DNA of 64,000 nucleotides from Acidimicrobiaceae bacterium (GTDB lineage Bacteria; Actinomycetota; Acidimicrobiia; Acidimicrobiales; RAAP-2): NCBI GenBank assembly GCA_027451285.1, contig DAIDJP010000016.1, positions 85,055 to 149,054 of the forward strand, read 5' to 3'. Shown piece by piece: positions 18,082 to 27,543 of this stretch (position 1 is its first letter; each line of letters starts with the position of its first letter). The notes under the pieces were generated by a model. It saw only the letters and a program-made list of their open reading frames with translations, ran no database searches and was not told where the DNA came from. The position numbers and the translations under genes were made by a program.

Positions 18082-18934
18082 GGGTGGACTCCTTCTTCAA
18101 CGAACGAATGACGACGGCGATGAGCGTTGCGATGAACAGCGCGAGCACGGGCCACGCGACCCAGTTCGAAACGTGAGCGGCGTAGGGGGCCACGTGATTG
18201 TTGAGATAGGAGCTCATCGAGCGTTGAAAACCGAGCATTCGCCGGGACTGGCCGGTGACGGCCGTCACCACGAAGAAGAACCCGAATCCGCCGAAGAGGG
18301 CCGTACCGACCAGGCGCGAGAGGCTTGTTACTTTCACGTAGCTGCCGAGGTGGATCGTGAACTTCCAGTCACGGGCCCTGGCTTTGGCTTTGGCCCCGGT
18401 GAAGAAGAGGGCGATGATGACCAGCGGGAAGATGATGCCCGTGATGTAGGCGCCACCGAGTATGAACCCACCGAGGGCCGAGCCATTGAGTGCGGACAGG
18501 GCCACTGCGCCGGCGAGGACGGGCGCGCAGCAGGCAGTGATGGCGCCCGAGAAGATGCCCAAGAGAAAGACCGAGCCGATCGACCCCGTCATCTCAGGTT
18601 GGCGTGCGAAGGGTAGGGAGAGCATGGTGCCACGCCACAAGGCAGCCGCCGTGGCCAACATCATCAGACCGCCGATGACGAAGAGTTGGGGGTGGAATCT
18701 CGAGGTCCACTGCCCGATGGCTCCCGCGCCCATGGTGATTGGCCAGACGATGACAGTTACGCCGGCGACGTAGATGGCGGTAAGCATCGCCGTGCGCAGC
18801 GGCTTATGGCCGGAGATGGCGGCCAGGTAGGTTGGCATCATGACCCCCGAGCAGCATGGGGCGAAGAAGGCGATCATGCCCGCGATGAAGGCCGCGGCGG
18901 CGGAGCCGGTCATGAGTGAAGCGACCGCAATCAT
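18074..18934 (-). CDS. CcdA/DsbD-like membrane protein
   Basis: GMIAFFAPCCSGVMMPTYLAAISG...GAITACCAPVLAGAVALS; ATGA overlap with downstream redoxin. Confidence 0.8.
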   Translation of the reverse strand: MIAVASLMTGSAAAAFIAGMIAFFAPCCSGVMMPTYLAAISGHKPLRTAMLTAIYVAGVTVIVWPITMGAGAIGQWTSRFHPQLFVIGGLMMLATAAALWRGTMLSLPFARQPEMTGSIGSVFLLGIFSGAITACCAPVLAGAVALSALNGSALGGFILGGAYITGIIFPLVIIALFFTGAKAKARARDWKFTIHLGSYVKVTSLSRLVGTALFGGFGFFFVVTAVTGQSRRMLGFQRSMSSYLNNHVAPYAAHVSNWVAWPVLALFIATLIAVVIRSLKKESTHE

Positions 18935-19170
18935 GAGTGTCCCAGCTCCGCGGCGAGGCGCTTCGCGGAGAAGCGGCCGTAGGCGAAGACCCGCTCGCCG
19001 TCGGTCAGCACCGGCAGAAACGACAGTGGGATGCCGTCCGCAGCCAGCGCCATCGCCTCGTCGGAGTCAACACTCAGTTCACGTCGCTCGATGCCTAGTT
19101 GGTCGAGAACCGTGCGGCCGTGCTCGCACAGATGACAGTCCTCGGCGGTGATGTAGAAGAGATCGTTCAC
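18931..19170 (-). CDS. Glutaredoxin-like small protein (DUF836 type)
   Basis: [35 protein letters not shown]...[22 protein letters not shown]. Confidence 0.8.
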   Translation of the reverse strand: MNDLFYITAEDCHLCEHGRTVLDQLGIERRELSVDSDEAMALAADGIPLSFLPVLTDGERVFAYGRFSAKRLAAELGHS

Positions 19171-21677
19171 GTGGTGGACCCTTTCGATGTGGAGGTGATT
19201 CGCGTATGACGCAAGCGATTGGCGTTGGTGACCACCGACAGCGACGACAACGCCATCGCGGCCGCGGCGATCATTGGCGAGAGGACGACGCCGAAGAACG
19301 GGTAGAGCAGACCCGCCGCTAACGGGATCCCCGCCGTGTTGTAGCCGAACGCGAGGACCAGATTCTGACGGATGTTGCGCATAGTGGCCCGTGACAGGCG
19401 AATCGTCGTGGCTACTCCCATGAGCGATCCCGACATGAGGGTGACGTCGGCCGCCTCGATGGCGACGTCGGTGCCCGTGCCAATGGCGAGGCCGACGTCG
19501 GCCTTCGCCAGCGCCGGCGCGTCGTTGATCCCGTCACCCACCATCCCCATCGAGCGCCCCTCGGCCTGGAGTCGAGCGATCTCGTCGGCCTTGTCCTCCG
19601 GGCGGACCTCGGCGAGCACCTTGTCGATCCCGACCCGACGGGCCACGGCGAGCGCGGTGCGCTGGGCGTCGCCCGTCAGCATCACCACCTCTATACCCAG
19701 TGAACGCAGGGCGGCAATGGCGGCGATGGAGTCCTCCTTGATGGGGTCGGCGACCGCGACGAGCCCCGCCGGGCGCCCGTCGATGGCGACGAGCGTTGCG
19801 GTCTTTCCCTCACTGGCGAGCTCGTCGGCCCGGGCCTGCAGTTCCGACGAGTCGATCGCCGACTCGCTGAAGAGGCGGACGTTGCCGACGAGGACGTCGT
19901 GACCCTCCACGCGAGCCCGCACGCCTTGGCCGGTGACCGAGGTGAACGTCGTCGTCCGAGGCACCGCAATCCCTCGCTGAGCGGCGCCGGCCACGATGGC
20001 CGCGGCCAGCGGATGCTCCGAGTCGTGCTCGGCGCTCGCCACGAGTGAGAGCAGTTCGGCTTCGTCGTATCCCTTGAGGACTACGACGTCGGTCAGCACC
20101 GGGTGTCCCGCCGTGATCGTGCCGGTCTTGTCCAGCACGATCGTGTCGAGTCGTCCCGCCGTCTCCAGCGCCTCGGCAGAGCGGAAGAGCACTCCATTGG
20201 TGGCGCCGCGGCCGGTGCCGACCAGCACCGCCAGCGGCGTGGCCAGTCCGAGCGCGCAGGGACAGGCGATGACGAGCACGGTCACCGCGGTGATGATCGC
20301 GTAGGTGAGAGCCGGGGAGGGTCCGGCCACAAACCAGACGGCGAAGGCGCCCAGGGCGATGAAGACGACGACCGGGACGAACACCGACGAGACCTGGTCC
20401 GCCAGGTGCTGAATCGGTGGACGTGAGGCTTGGGCGCGACGAACGAGGTCGACGATCTGGGCGAGCACGCTGTCCGCCCCGACCCGGGTCGCCTCGACGC
20501 GGAGTGACCCGTTGGCGTTCATGGTCGCCCCGACGACCTCGTCACCCGGACCCTTTTCGGCGGGGATGGGCTCTCCCGTGACCATGGACTCGTCGACCGC
20601 CGAGTGACCCTCGGTGACCGTACCGTCGACGGGGATCTTCTCGCCGGGGCGCACCAACACCACGTCGCCGGGCACGACTTCCTCGATCGCCAGGTCGATT
20701 TCGATCCCGTCACGCAGGACTCGCGCGGTGCGTGCCTGCATGCCGAGCAACCTGCGGACCGCTTCGCCGGTATCGGCCTTGGCTCTGACCTCGATCAACC
20801 GACCGAGGAGGATCAGCGTGAGGATGAAACCGACGTCCTCGAAGTACACAGCGCGCACGTTGGTCGGGGCAAGGGAGGGCGCGATCGTGATGACCAGGCT
20901 GTAGGCGAACGCCGCGCAGGCCCCCAGTGTGATGAGCGAGTTCATGTCCGCGTTGCGATGGGTCAAGGCGAGCCAGCCGGTGCGGTGAATCGGCCAACCC
21001 GTGTAGAAGAACACCGGGGTTGTCAGTGCGAGCGCGAACCACGGGTTGGTGAGTGTGGCCGGAAGCCACGCGGCGTGAAGGAAATCCTTCGCCATGACGC
21101 CGAAGAGCACCGGCGCCGTGAGTACGGCCCCTACGAGAACTCGTCGCGTCAGATCGGCGATCTCGGCGCGGCGTTCAGCGGCCTCCCGGCCCTCACCGTC
21201 GGTGTGTCCCGCGCGGGCGTTGCCGTCTCGAACGACGGGTGGCACGATGACCGGCGACCGGGCGCCATCGCCAGTTGTTGCAGGGGCAGTCGATGGGACA
21301 CTCTCGTCACCGACGGTGAGGACGCCGTGGTTCATGTTCATGCCACAGGCGAAGGCGAAGACGCCGGGTTTGTCCGGAACAATCTCCACCACCGTCTGGG
21401 CGAATGCCGGTAGTTCGGCGGAGACGCCCAGGTCCGGAAAGACCACCCGTGAGGTGCAGTCTCCAGACTCCTGGCGGTCGAAGACCAGTCGCAATGGCAC
21501 ACCCGTTCGGGCACTGATCCGGTTTGGGCTGTAGCCCCCTCGGACCGTGACGTGCACGGTCTGGACACCACCTTCGAGCTCCGAGGTCGTCGTCTTCTTC
21601 GGACCGAAGAACCACCATCCGAGACCGGCGGCGACCGTTAGGTCGGCCGCGACGACGACGATGTCGCTCGCACTCAT
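19167..21677 (-). CDS. copA: Cu+-translocating P1B ATPase with N-terminal cupredoxin-like domain
   Basis: [59 protein letters not shown]-terminal [21 protein letters not shown]. Confidence 0.93.
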   Translation of the reverse strand: MSASDIVVVAADLTVAAGLGWWFFGPKKTTTSELEGGVQTVHVTVRGGYSPNRISARTGVPLRLVFDRQESGDCTSRVVFPDLGVSAELPAFAQTVVEIVPDKPGVFAFACGMNMNHGVLTVGDESVPSTAPATTGDGARSPVIVPPVVRDGNARAGHTDGEGREAAERRAEIADLTRRVLVGAVLTAPVLFGVMAKDFLHAAWLPATLTNPWFALALTTPVFFYTGWPIHRTGWLALTHRNADMNSLITLGACAAFAYSLVITIAPSLAPTNVRAVYFEDVGFILTLILLGRLIEVRAKADTGEAVRRLLGMQARTARVLRDGIEIDLAIEEVVPGDVVLVRPGEKIPVDGTVTEGHSAVDESMVTGEPIPAEKGPGDEVVGATMNANGSLRVEATRVGADSVLAQIVDLVRRAQASRPPIQHLADQVSSVFVPVVVFIALGAFAVWFVAGPSPALTYAIITAVTVLVIACPCALGLATPLAVLVGTGRGATNGVLFRSAEALETAGRLDTIVLDKTGTITAGHPVLTDVVVLKGYDEAELLSLVASAEHDSEHPLAAAIVAGAAQRGIAVPRTTTFTSVTGQGVRARVEGHDVLVGNVRLFSESAIDSSELQARADELASEGKTATLVAIDGRPAGLVAVADPIKEDSIAAIAALRSLGIEVVMLTGDAQRTALAVARRVGIDKVLAEVRPEDKADEIARLQAEGRSMGMVGDGINDAPALAKADVGLAIGTGTDVAIEAADVTLMSGSLMGVATTIRLSRATMRNIRQNLVLAFGYNTAGIPLAAGLLYPFFGVVLSPMIAAAAMALSSLSVVTNANRLRHTRITSTSKGSTT

Positions 21678-21699
21678 CAGAACGAAGTTTCGGGTGAGT

Positions 21700-21930
21700 T
21701 CACATCTTCATCCCGCTACGGTCCATCATCTTCATCATCACGAACATCATGCCGAGACACGCCACCGCGTACACCAGAAAGCCGGGCGAGACGACGCCGG
21801 TGGCCACCAGGACGGCGGCGATCAGAATCATCGGAATACAGCAGGCGATCATCATCCAGCCGTGGCCGCGGTGCCCAGCCATCTCATGCCGCTCAGGTGC
21901 TTGGGTCGGTGTGTGATCCGTGTGGCTCAT
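21700..21930 (-). CDS. Small His/Met-rich membrane protein
   Basis: [41 protein letters not shown]...[17 protein letters not shown]. Confidence 0.7.
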   Translation of the reverse strand: MSHTDHTPTQAPERHEMAGHRGHGWMMIACCIPMILIAAVLVATGVVSPGFLVYAVACLGMMFVMMKMMDRSGMKM

Positions 21931-21932
21931 GA

Positions 21933-22199
21933 CTAGTTCCCTAGTGACTTCGGCACGTGGCCGAACTTGGCGTACAGCGGGCAGTGTCCGAGCGCGCCGG
22001 TGACGATGAGATCGAGTCCGGCGAACACGAGGAGCACTTCCAGGATGACCGCGAGGGCTGAGGCAGCTGACGCCAGCAGAACGGCCCCCGCGATGACGCC
22101 CGCTCCGCCCTTCCCAATGCGCGCGATGCGCTCGGCCGGCGTGATGTTGATGCTCTTCCCACGCCAACCGGTGCGAGGGTTCGACGTCACGTCTTTCAT
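21933..22199 (-). CDS. DUF2892 (YgaP-like) membrane protein
   Basis: ITPAERIARIGKGGAGVIAGAVLL...LDLIVTGALGHCPLYAKFGHVPKS. Confidence 0.75.
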   Translation of the reverse strand: MKDVTSNPRTGWRGKSINITPAERIARIGKGGAGVIAGAVLLASAASALAVILEVLLVFAGLDLIVTGALGHCPLYAKFGHVPKSLGN

Positions 22200-22549
22200 A
22201 GCCGCACCACCTGACGGATGGTGCTCGCCACTTCCTCGAGTGCCGCCTCTCCATCGGATGCGGAGCGCTTCGCTGCCTCGAGCACGCAGCATTGCAGGTG
22301 GTCGTTGAGGAGTCCGACTGCAACTTCCTGAAGCGCCCGGGTCGCCGATGAGATCTGCATCACGATGTCGGGGCACCATCGGTCGTCCTCGACCATCTTC
22401 GCGAGCCCGCGTATCTGACCTTCGACCTTGCCTAGACGGGCCAGGTAGTCCTCCTTGCCCGCGGCGTATCCACGCGCAGTCCGCCGTGCAGTGGCAGTTG
22501 TCGATGGGGCCGACTCGCCTCCCGGTCGCGTTGAAATGGTGTTGGTCAT
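22196..22549 (-). CDS. csoR: CsoR-family metal-sensing repressor
   Basis: RLGKVEGQIRGLAKMVEDDRWCPDIVMQISSATRALQEVAVGLLNDHLQCCV. Confidence 0.9.
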   Translation of the reverse strand: MTNTISTRPGGESAPSTTATARRTARGYAAGKEDYLARLGKVEGQIRGLAKMVEDDRWCPDIVMQISSATRALQEVAVGLLNDHLQCCVLEAAKRSASDGEAALEEVASTIRQVVRL

Positions 22550-22809
22550 CGTCCAACTCCTGAGCCAATGGGCGCACGGTCGTCGACGACGAGCAGGCGA
22601 AGGCGACTGTACTCGTCGTTCCCAATCTCTCCTCGGGCGAATTGTTGATCGAGTATCTGGCGCGAGGGGCTTGTGTCGGGGTCCCTATCACGATGCAGCG
22701 TGACGCCACCGACCAAGAGGAAGGCGGCCCAGACGACCAGACCCCAGAAGAGCACCATCCCGGCCCCCATCAGAACAACCGACCAACTTCTTCCGAAATA
22801 GGACATCAT
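22546..22809 (-). CDS. SHOCT-domain small membrane protein
   Basis: TM segment, then RQILDQQFARGEIGNDEYSRLRLLV; ATGA overlap with csoR. Confidence 0.8.
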   Translation of the reverse strand: MMSYFGRSWSVVLMGAGMVLFWGLVVWAAFLLVGGVTLHRDRDPDTSPSRQILDQQFARGEIGNDEYSRLRLLVVDDRAPIGSGVGR

Positions 22810-22863
22810 GAGATGCTCCCTTCGTGCTTGACACGTTCAGGCTCGCACCCAGCATGCCGGGCC

Positions 22864-22880
22864 ATACCCCTAGGGGGTAG
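22864..22880. promoter_or_regulatory. ATAC-box (CsoR-type candidate operator)
   Basis: ATACCCCTAGGGGGTAG, 55 bp upstream of SHOCT start 22809. Confidence 0.7.
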
Positions 22881-23002
22881 GGCCATAGGTCACAACTTGA
22901 TGCCCGCTGGACGTCGATCGACCAAGCGGACGGTCCGAGCCGCGCGTCGCGAAGATGACCTACGTCCCTACCAACGGACCATCCCGGCAAGGGCCTTCAC
23001 AT

Positions 23003-23019
23003 ATACTCCCTAGGGGTAT
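23003..23019. promoter_or_regulatory. ATAC-box (CsoR-type candidate operator)
   Basis: ATACTCCCTAGGGGTAT, ~31 bp upstream of SHOCT start 23051. Confidence 0.7.
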
Positions 23020-23050
23020 AGCGAATCGGCGCATCCTGAAGGGAGCCACG

Positions 23051-23308
23051 ATGATGTACGGCTGGTACGACCAGGGCATGGGTGGGGGCTGGTGGATCCT
23101 GATGATGATTGGAATGGTGGTCTTCTGGGTCGTGTTCGTGATCGGGATCGTGGCACTCTTGCGTCTCTACGGCCCGCAGCGTGGTGGGATGCGCCCACAG
23201 CCGCCGTCGAGCTCGGCGATCGAGATCCTGAAACAGAGACTCGCTCGCGGCGAACTGACCGAGGAGGAGTACACGCGACTTCGCAAGCTGCTTGAAGGAG
23301 ACTCGTGA
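23051..23308 (+). CDS. SHOCT-domain small membrane protein (MYGW type)
   Basis: MMYGWYDQGMGGGWWILMMIGMVVFWVVFVIGIVALLR...IEILKQRLARGELTEEEYTRLRKLL. Confidence 0.88.
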   Translation: MMYGWYDQGMGGGWWILMMIGMVVFWVVFVIGIVALLRLYGPQRGGMRPQPPSSSAIEILKQRLARGELTEEEYTRLRKLLEGDS

Positions 23309-23490
23309 CCAAGCGGGGTGCCGGTCTGCTCGCCATCATCGATGCGGTCGGACTGCTGACCCTGGGATCGGTCATCGCCCTGGGCAAAGTCCAGGCCCGT
23401 TTGGACAGAGTTCAGCGTTTGGCACTCGCCAACTGCGCCCCCAGACAACCCCAGGGCGCGGCCGTTAACGTGAACCTGAAGGTCCTATAG
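23305..23490 (+). pseudogene. Truncated N-terminus of a cupredoxin-like protein (paralogue of 8703..9251)
   Basis: LALANCAPRQPQGAAVNVNLKVL matches VLANCDPRNPDGEVVNVTLSDRGG of 8703..9251; terminates where the IS110 remnant begins. Confidence 0.65.
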
Positions 23491-23506
23491 AAGTCAAGGG
23501 CCAGTT

Positions 23507-23992
23507 TCAGAGCAGATGCTGCTTCAGGGTGTTGAAGACCTCGCGAGCGATGAACCGCTTCAGGCAACGCACGACGTCGCGCTTGGAAAGCCCCTCGGCT
23601 CGACGTCGCTCCATGTAGAGCTCGATGTGAGGATCGGTGCGAATTCGCGCGACGGTGATGAGGTGCAGGGCCCTATTCGCCTTGCGATCCCCTCATCGAT
23701 GCAGCCGCATCCGATTGGTCTTGCCCGAGGAGATTGGGACCCGTGCGACACCACAGAGCCGCGCGAAGGCCCCGTCGTTCAGGAGTTACTCCATATTCTG
23801 CGCCGCCGTGATGAGCAGCTGGGCCGCATGCTGGGTGCCGATGCCGCGGCACGTGAGCAGCGTTGGAGCACACTTCGCGACTATTTGCGCGAGGTGCACG
23901 TCCACCTCTTGCATCTCCTCATCGAGTGACTTCACGCGTCGGCTCACCTGGCGAAGCGCGAACTTGATCCCTGTATGGAAAGTTTCAACCAA
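23507..23992 (-). pseudogene. IS110-family transposase remnant (C-terminal part, two in-frame stops)
   Basis: Minus-strand translation: RVKSLDEEMQEVDVHLAQIVAKCAPTLLTCRGIGTQHAAQLLITAAQNME*LLNDGAFARLCGVARVPISSGKTNRMRLHR*GDRKANRALHLITVARIRTDPHIELYMERRRAEGLSKRDVVRCLKRFIAREVFNTLKQHLL*. Confidence 0.88.
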
Positions 23993-24217
23993 ATGACTCC
24001 TCGGGAGCCCAGGTAGGCGGCTCCTCTAGGTAGCGGCCGCGGCCCTGCAGGGGCCGGGGCCGATATGCGTCGATGTGACCAGACTTGTCCGGGGTTGACC
24101 GGCAGTGACCGTCCTGGTCGGACTCTCACAAATTGGAGACAATCAGGTCTTTTGACGATGCGTCGGACGACCTTTGTCCTACTGCCGGTGAAGAGTTCAC
24201 CTGCAGAGAGGATCACA

Positions 24218-24529
24218 ATGCGTCTGCCAATTGACACCCAGAGCGTGAGGTTCGCCTCGGCGGGTCCCGCCGAGCCGATCTTGGACTTCGAGACACGAGC
24301 CCCCAAGCTCGACGAGAGTGGAACGCCGCTGTACAGCGTCCCGCTCTTCGCCGCCGGCAGCGGGGTGAAGGACTCGATCACGGTCAAGGTTTCGGGCGAG
24401 CCGAAGGGGCTGGGCGAGTTCACACCGGTGCGAGTGACTGGCCTCATCGCCAGCACCTGGGAGGTCGGATCCAATCACGGTGTGAGCTTCCGAGCCGAGC
24501 GAATTGAGCCTGTGAAGGTCAGCGCCTGA
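24218..24529 (+). CDS. Conserved small protein of AICE-like transfer region
   Basis: MRLPIDTQSVRFASAGPAEPILDFETRAPKLDESGTPLYSVPLFA...; directly upstream of the FtsK-like gene. Confidence 0.65.
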   Translation: MRLPIDTQSVRFASAGPAEPILDFETRAPKLDESGTPLYSVPLFAAGSGVKDSITVKVSGEPKGLGEFTPVRVTGLIASTWEVGSNHGVSFRAERIEPVKVSA

Positions 24530-24672
24530 TGAGCCGGGTCCTGACCTTCATCACCCTGGCGACGATCGGCCAGTTCCTGCTCGCCTACACGCTGTTTCAT
24601 CTGGGCTTCATCGCCGTGGCTGGTCTCGGGTGGTGGGCCTGGAGCGTCGCAGAGGGGCGTCGCCGTGGTTAG
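24529..24672 (+). CDS. 47-aa small membrane protein (Spd-like)
   Basis: ATG overlaps the upstream stop; translation MSRVLTFITLATIGQFLLAYTLFHLGFIAVAGLGWWAWSVAEGRRRG*; overlaps the tra start. Not in the supplied ORF list. Confidence 0.6.
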   Translation: MSRVLTFITLATIGQFLLAYTLFHLGFIAVAGLGWWAWSVAEGRRRG

Positions 24673-25957
24673 GGCCCGCGCAGTCGACTTCCGTCGCCAC
24701 CCTTGGACTCACTATGCAGTCCTGGGGTGGCGACGGGAGATCGGATACAGCACAGTTACGGTGTTCGTTCTTCTCATCGCTCGCTCGGTGACTGCGTGGG
24801 CGCCCTACGTAGTTGCAGCCGGCATGATGGCTGTTCTCATAGGGAACCGTGAGCTTCGCGAGAAGATCACGCGTCAATGGCGTGACGCGAAGCGCGAGCG
24901 CACCCTTCAGGCTGTTTTCTGGTGGGCCGATCTCGTTGGTCGTAGTGGTCGGCTTCCGGTGGTGAAGAAGATCACAGTGACGCCGGTCGGGGCCCGATTC
25001 CTGCTCCAACTGCCGGTTGGTCTGCACCTCGGATCGATTGAAGTTCGAATCGAAGAGTTGACGGCGACGTTTAATGCCCGCTCTATCAGCGTTCGACCGA
25101 CTGATCGCGGTGCGCGCTTCGTGGAGCTCTCCGTCATTGCCCAGGATCCCTTCTTCAGGGAGGTGCGTTCGAGTTTGCTCACAGTCGAGTCGTTCAATCT
25201 GTGGGACGCGCTGACCGTTGGTGTTGACGAGGAAGGCGCATCGGTGAGTGTAGACCTGCCGGAGCACAGCGTTCTCATTGGTGGTGAGCCCGGATCGGGC
25301 AAGTCAGTTGCGCTCTCGAACATCATCGCCGCCGCGGCACTTGACTCGAAGTGCCGTCTGACGCTCATTGATGGCAAGGAGGTCGAACTACTTGCATGGC
25401 GAAGCGTGGCCGATCGCTTCGTCGGTTCGTCGATCGGAGACGCAGTTGCAGCGCTCGAAGATTTGCATGATGTTCTAAGCGAGCGCTACCGGGTCTTGGC
25501 AGCGGAGGGTCGCCGAAAGGTTGCGGCGCTCGTCGGTGACGGCCTTCATCTCGTTGTGATCGACGAACTGGCGCTCTTCTTGCGCGGCGGCGAGCGAGCT
25601 CAGCGCGAGCGCTTCGCCGAGCTTCTTCGAGATCTGGTGGCTCGAGGTCGCGCGGCGGGGATCATTGTCGTGGCGGCGACTCAGAAGCCGAGTCACGACA
25701 TCGTGCCTACGTGGATTCGCGATCTCTTCACCTATCGGCTGGCCATGCGTTGCACGAGTCCCGAAGCATCCGACACGATCCTTGGCCAGGGTTGGGCGAG
25801 TCAAGGTTTCAACGCGGCGACCATCGACGGAGAACGTCGTGGCGTCGGCTACCTCTTGGCCGGAGGTGGATCTCCTCGTCTCATTCGGGTCGCGAACTTG
25901 ACGGATGACGACGTAGCACTCCTTGTCGCTAGGGCCGAAAGGACCCGGGGGTCATGA
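24665..25957 (+). CDS. FtsK/SpoIIIE-type DNA translocase (TraB/TraSA-like)
   Basis: VLIGGEPGSGKSVALSNIIAAAALDSKCRLTLIDGKEVELLAW...VVIDELALFLRGG...IIVVAATQKPSHDIVPTWIRDLF. Confidence 0.92.
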   Translation: MVRARAVDFRRHPWTHYAVLGWRREIGYSTVTVFVLLIARSVTAWAPYVVAAGMMAVLIGNRELREKITRQWRDAKRERTLQAVFWWADLVGRSGRLPVVKKITVTPVGARFLLQLPVGLHLGSIEVRIEELTATFNARSISVRPTDRGARFVELSVIAQDPFFREVRSSLLTVESFNLWDALTVGVDEEGASVSVDLPEHSVLIGGEPGSGKSVALSNIIAAAALDSKCRLTLIDGKEVELLAWRSVADRFVGSSIGDAVAALEDLHDVLSERYRVLAAEGRRKVAALVGDGLHLVVIDELALFLRGGERAQRERFAELLRDLVARGRAAGIIVVAATQKPSHDIVPTWIRDLFTYRLAMRCTSPEASDTILGQGWASQGFNAATIDGERRGVGYLLAGGGSPRLIRVANLTDDDVALLVARAERTRGS

Positions 25958-27177
25958 GTGACAATGACCGTCGCCGACTGTTGCGTGAAGTCTCGCACTC
26001 TGGGATGTGCTCCCATCCAGTGCGTCTTACGGGAGAAGTGGTGAATCTGGCAACTGGTGAGGTGGTGCCCCGTCAGCTCAAGGTCGCCTGCAAGGACCGG
26101 CGTCAGAGTGTGTGCCCTGCGTGTGCCGATCGATACGAGACAGATGCTTGGATCATTGTCGCGGCCGGCATGAGGGGCGGCAAGGGAGTTCCGGACTCCG
26201 TGGCTGGTGCCCCGCGCGTCTTCGTGACCGTCACCGCTCCGTCCTTCGGCGCGGTCCATCGGGCTAACGACAGGGGTGCGTGTGTCGTACGCAATCGACT
26301 GGATGAGTCGTGCCCCCACGGCCTACCCCGGTGGTGCAGTGTGCGCCACCGTACGACGGATCTCGAGGTTGGACGTCCCCTTTGCGACGAGTGCTTTGAT
26401 GCGCGCAACGTGATTCTCTGGAACGCTCACGCATCGAGGTTGTGGAGCGTCACCGTGCAAGACGCGCGTCGCAACCTCGCGAGTACCGCGGGGATCTCCA
26501 GGACGGACCTCGGAGAGGTCGCCCAGCTGCACTACGTGAAGGTCGCGGAACTTCAGCGACGCGGTCTGGTTCACTTTCACGCGCTGTTCAGATTCGACAC
26601 CCAGAGTCCTGGCGAAGGTTCAGACGTTGGGGACGTGGTCTGGGCATTGCAGAAGGCGATCTTGACCGCAACTCTGCGAGAAGGAGACGGCATCTACCGA
26701 TGGGGCACGGTGTTCGACGTGCAGGACCTTGGTGGGTCGCTCGGCGACACTCGCGGCGTGGCGTCGTACCTTGCAAAGTACGTCACGAAGACGGCAGGTG
26801 GGAGCATCGAGCTCGCCAGTCGCTTTCGCAGTCGCCGTGAGATCATGCTCCGAGTTGGCGATCCGCTGTTGCAGCGTCTCGCGCTTGAGGCGTGGGACAT
26901 GGGCCTTGAGAGGAGTGCGAACACGCTCGGTTACGCGGGACAGTTCATCACCAAGTCTCGTGGCTATTCAACGAGCTTTGGAGAGCTGCGCGCGGCGCGT
27001 ACCGCATATTGGATGTCCGAGCCCGACGCAGACGAAGTTCAGGCCACATACGCGTACAGCGGACGAGGTTACGACGACCCCCGAGCATCTGACTTGGCGG
27101 ACGTCATGGCACGACTAGAGCGGGAGCGTCGGATACAGGCGCGACGCGAACTGAAGGAGCGACGTGGCGACTCGTGA
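25954..27177 (+). CDS. RepSA-family replication initiator
   Basis: VFVTVTAPSFGAVHR..., CPHG, GLVHFHALFRFD, ASYLAKYVTKTAGG; ATGA overlap with the tra gene. Confidence 0.9.
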   Translation: MSDNDRRRLLREVSHSGMCSHPVRLTGEVVNLATGEVVPRQLKVACKDRRQSVCPACADRYETDAWIIVAAGMRGGKGVPDSVAGAPRVFVTVTAPSFGAVHRANDRGACVVRNRLDESCPHGLPRWCSVRHRTTDLEVGRPLCDECFDARNVILWNAHASRLWSVTVQDARRNLASTAGISRTDLGEVAQLHYVKVAELQRRGLVHFHALFRFDTQSPGEGSDVGDVVWALQKAILTATLREGDGIYRWGTVFDVQDLGGSLGDTRGVASYLAKYVTKTAGGSIELASRFRSRREIMLRVGDPLLQRLALEAWDMGLERSANTLGYAGQFITKSRGYSTSFGELRAARTAYWMSEPDADEVQATYAYSGRGYDDPRASDLADVMARLERERRIQARRELKERRGDS

Positions 27178-27382
27178 GGCTGCAACAAGCACCCGAGGCG
27201 ACATCCTCCTCGACATCAAGTCGGCGGCCCAGCAATTGGGGTGTAACGAGCGATTCATGCGCCGCCTGGTGCAAGAGCGCCGCATTCCTTTTGTGAAGCT
27301 CGCCGGGACGAAGGTTCGCTTCTCGCAGCGAGAACTCGATCGATGGATTGAATGCCAGCGGGTTCCTGCCAAGTTCGGCTGA
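27164..27382 (+). CDS. xis: Excisionase-type HTH DNA-binding protein
   Basis: LLDIKSAAQQLGCNERFMRRLVQERRIPFVKLAGTKVRFSQRELDRWIECQ. Confidence 0.85.
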   Translation: MATREAATSTRGDILLDIKSAAQQLGCNERFMRRLVQERRIPFVKLAGTKVRFSQRELDRWIECQRVPAKFG

Positions 27383-27543
27383 CGTAGACGATGGGCAGAG
27401 ATTCGGTCAACTCTTGCCCAACCGTGTGATCAGGTGAAATCGTGCCGCGACCGTTGTGAGATGGCGGGCATTGTGCTCGCTGACGACATCGCTCGCCGAC
27501 GTTTCGTTGACGACGCTGTCAGTCCGAGTCGAGTGGGGGCTAA

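Noticed and set aside
23516-23929. 137-aa plus-strand ORF
   Set aside because: Antisense to the recognisable IS110 transposase remnant, which explains the sequence.
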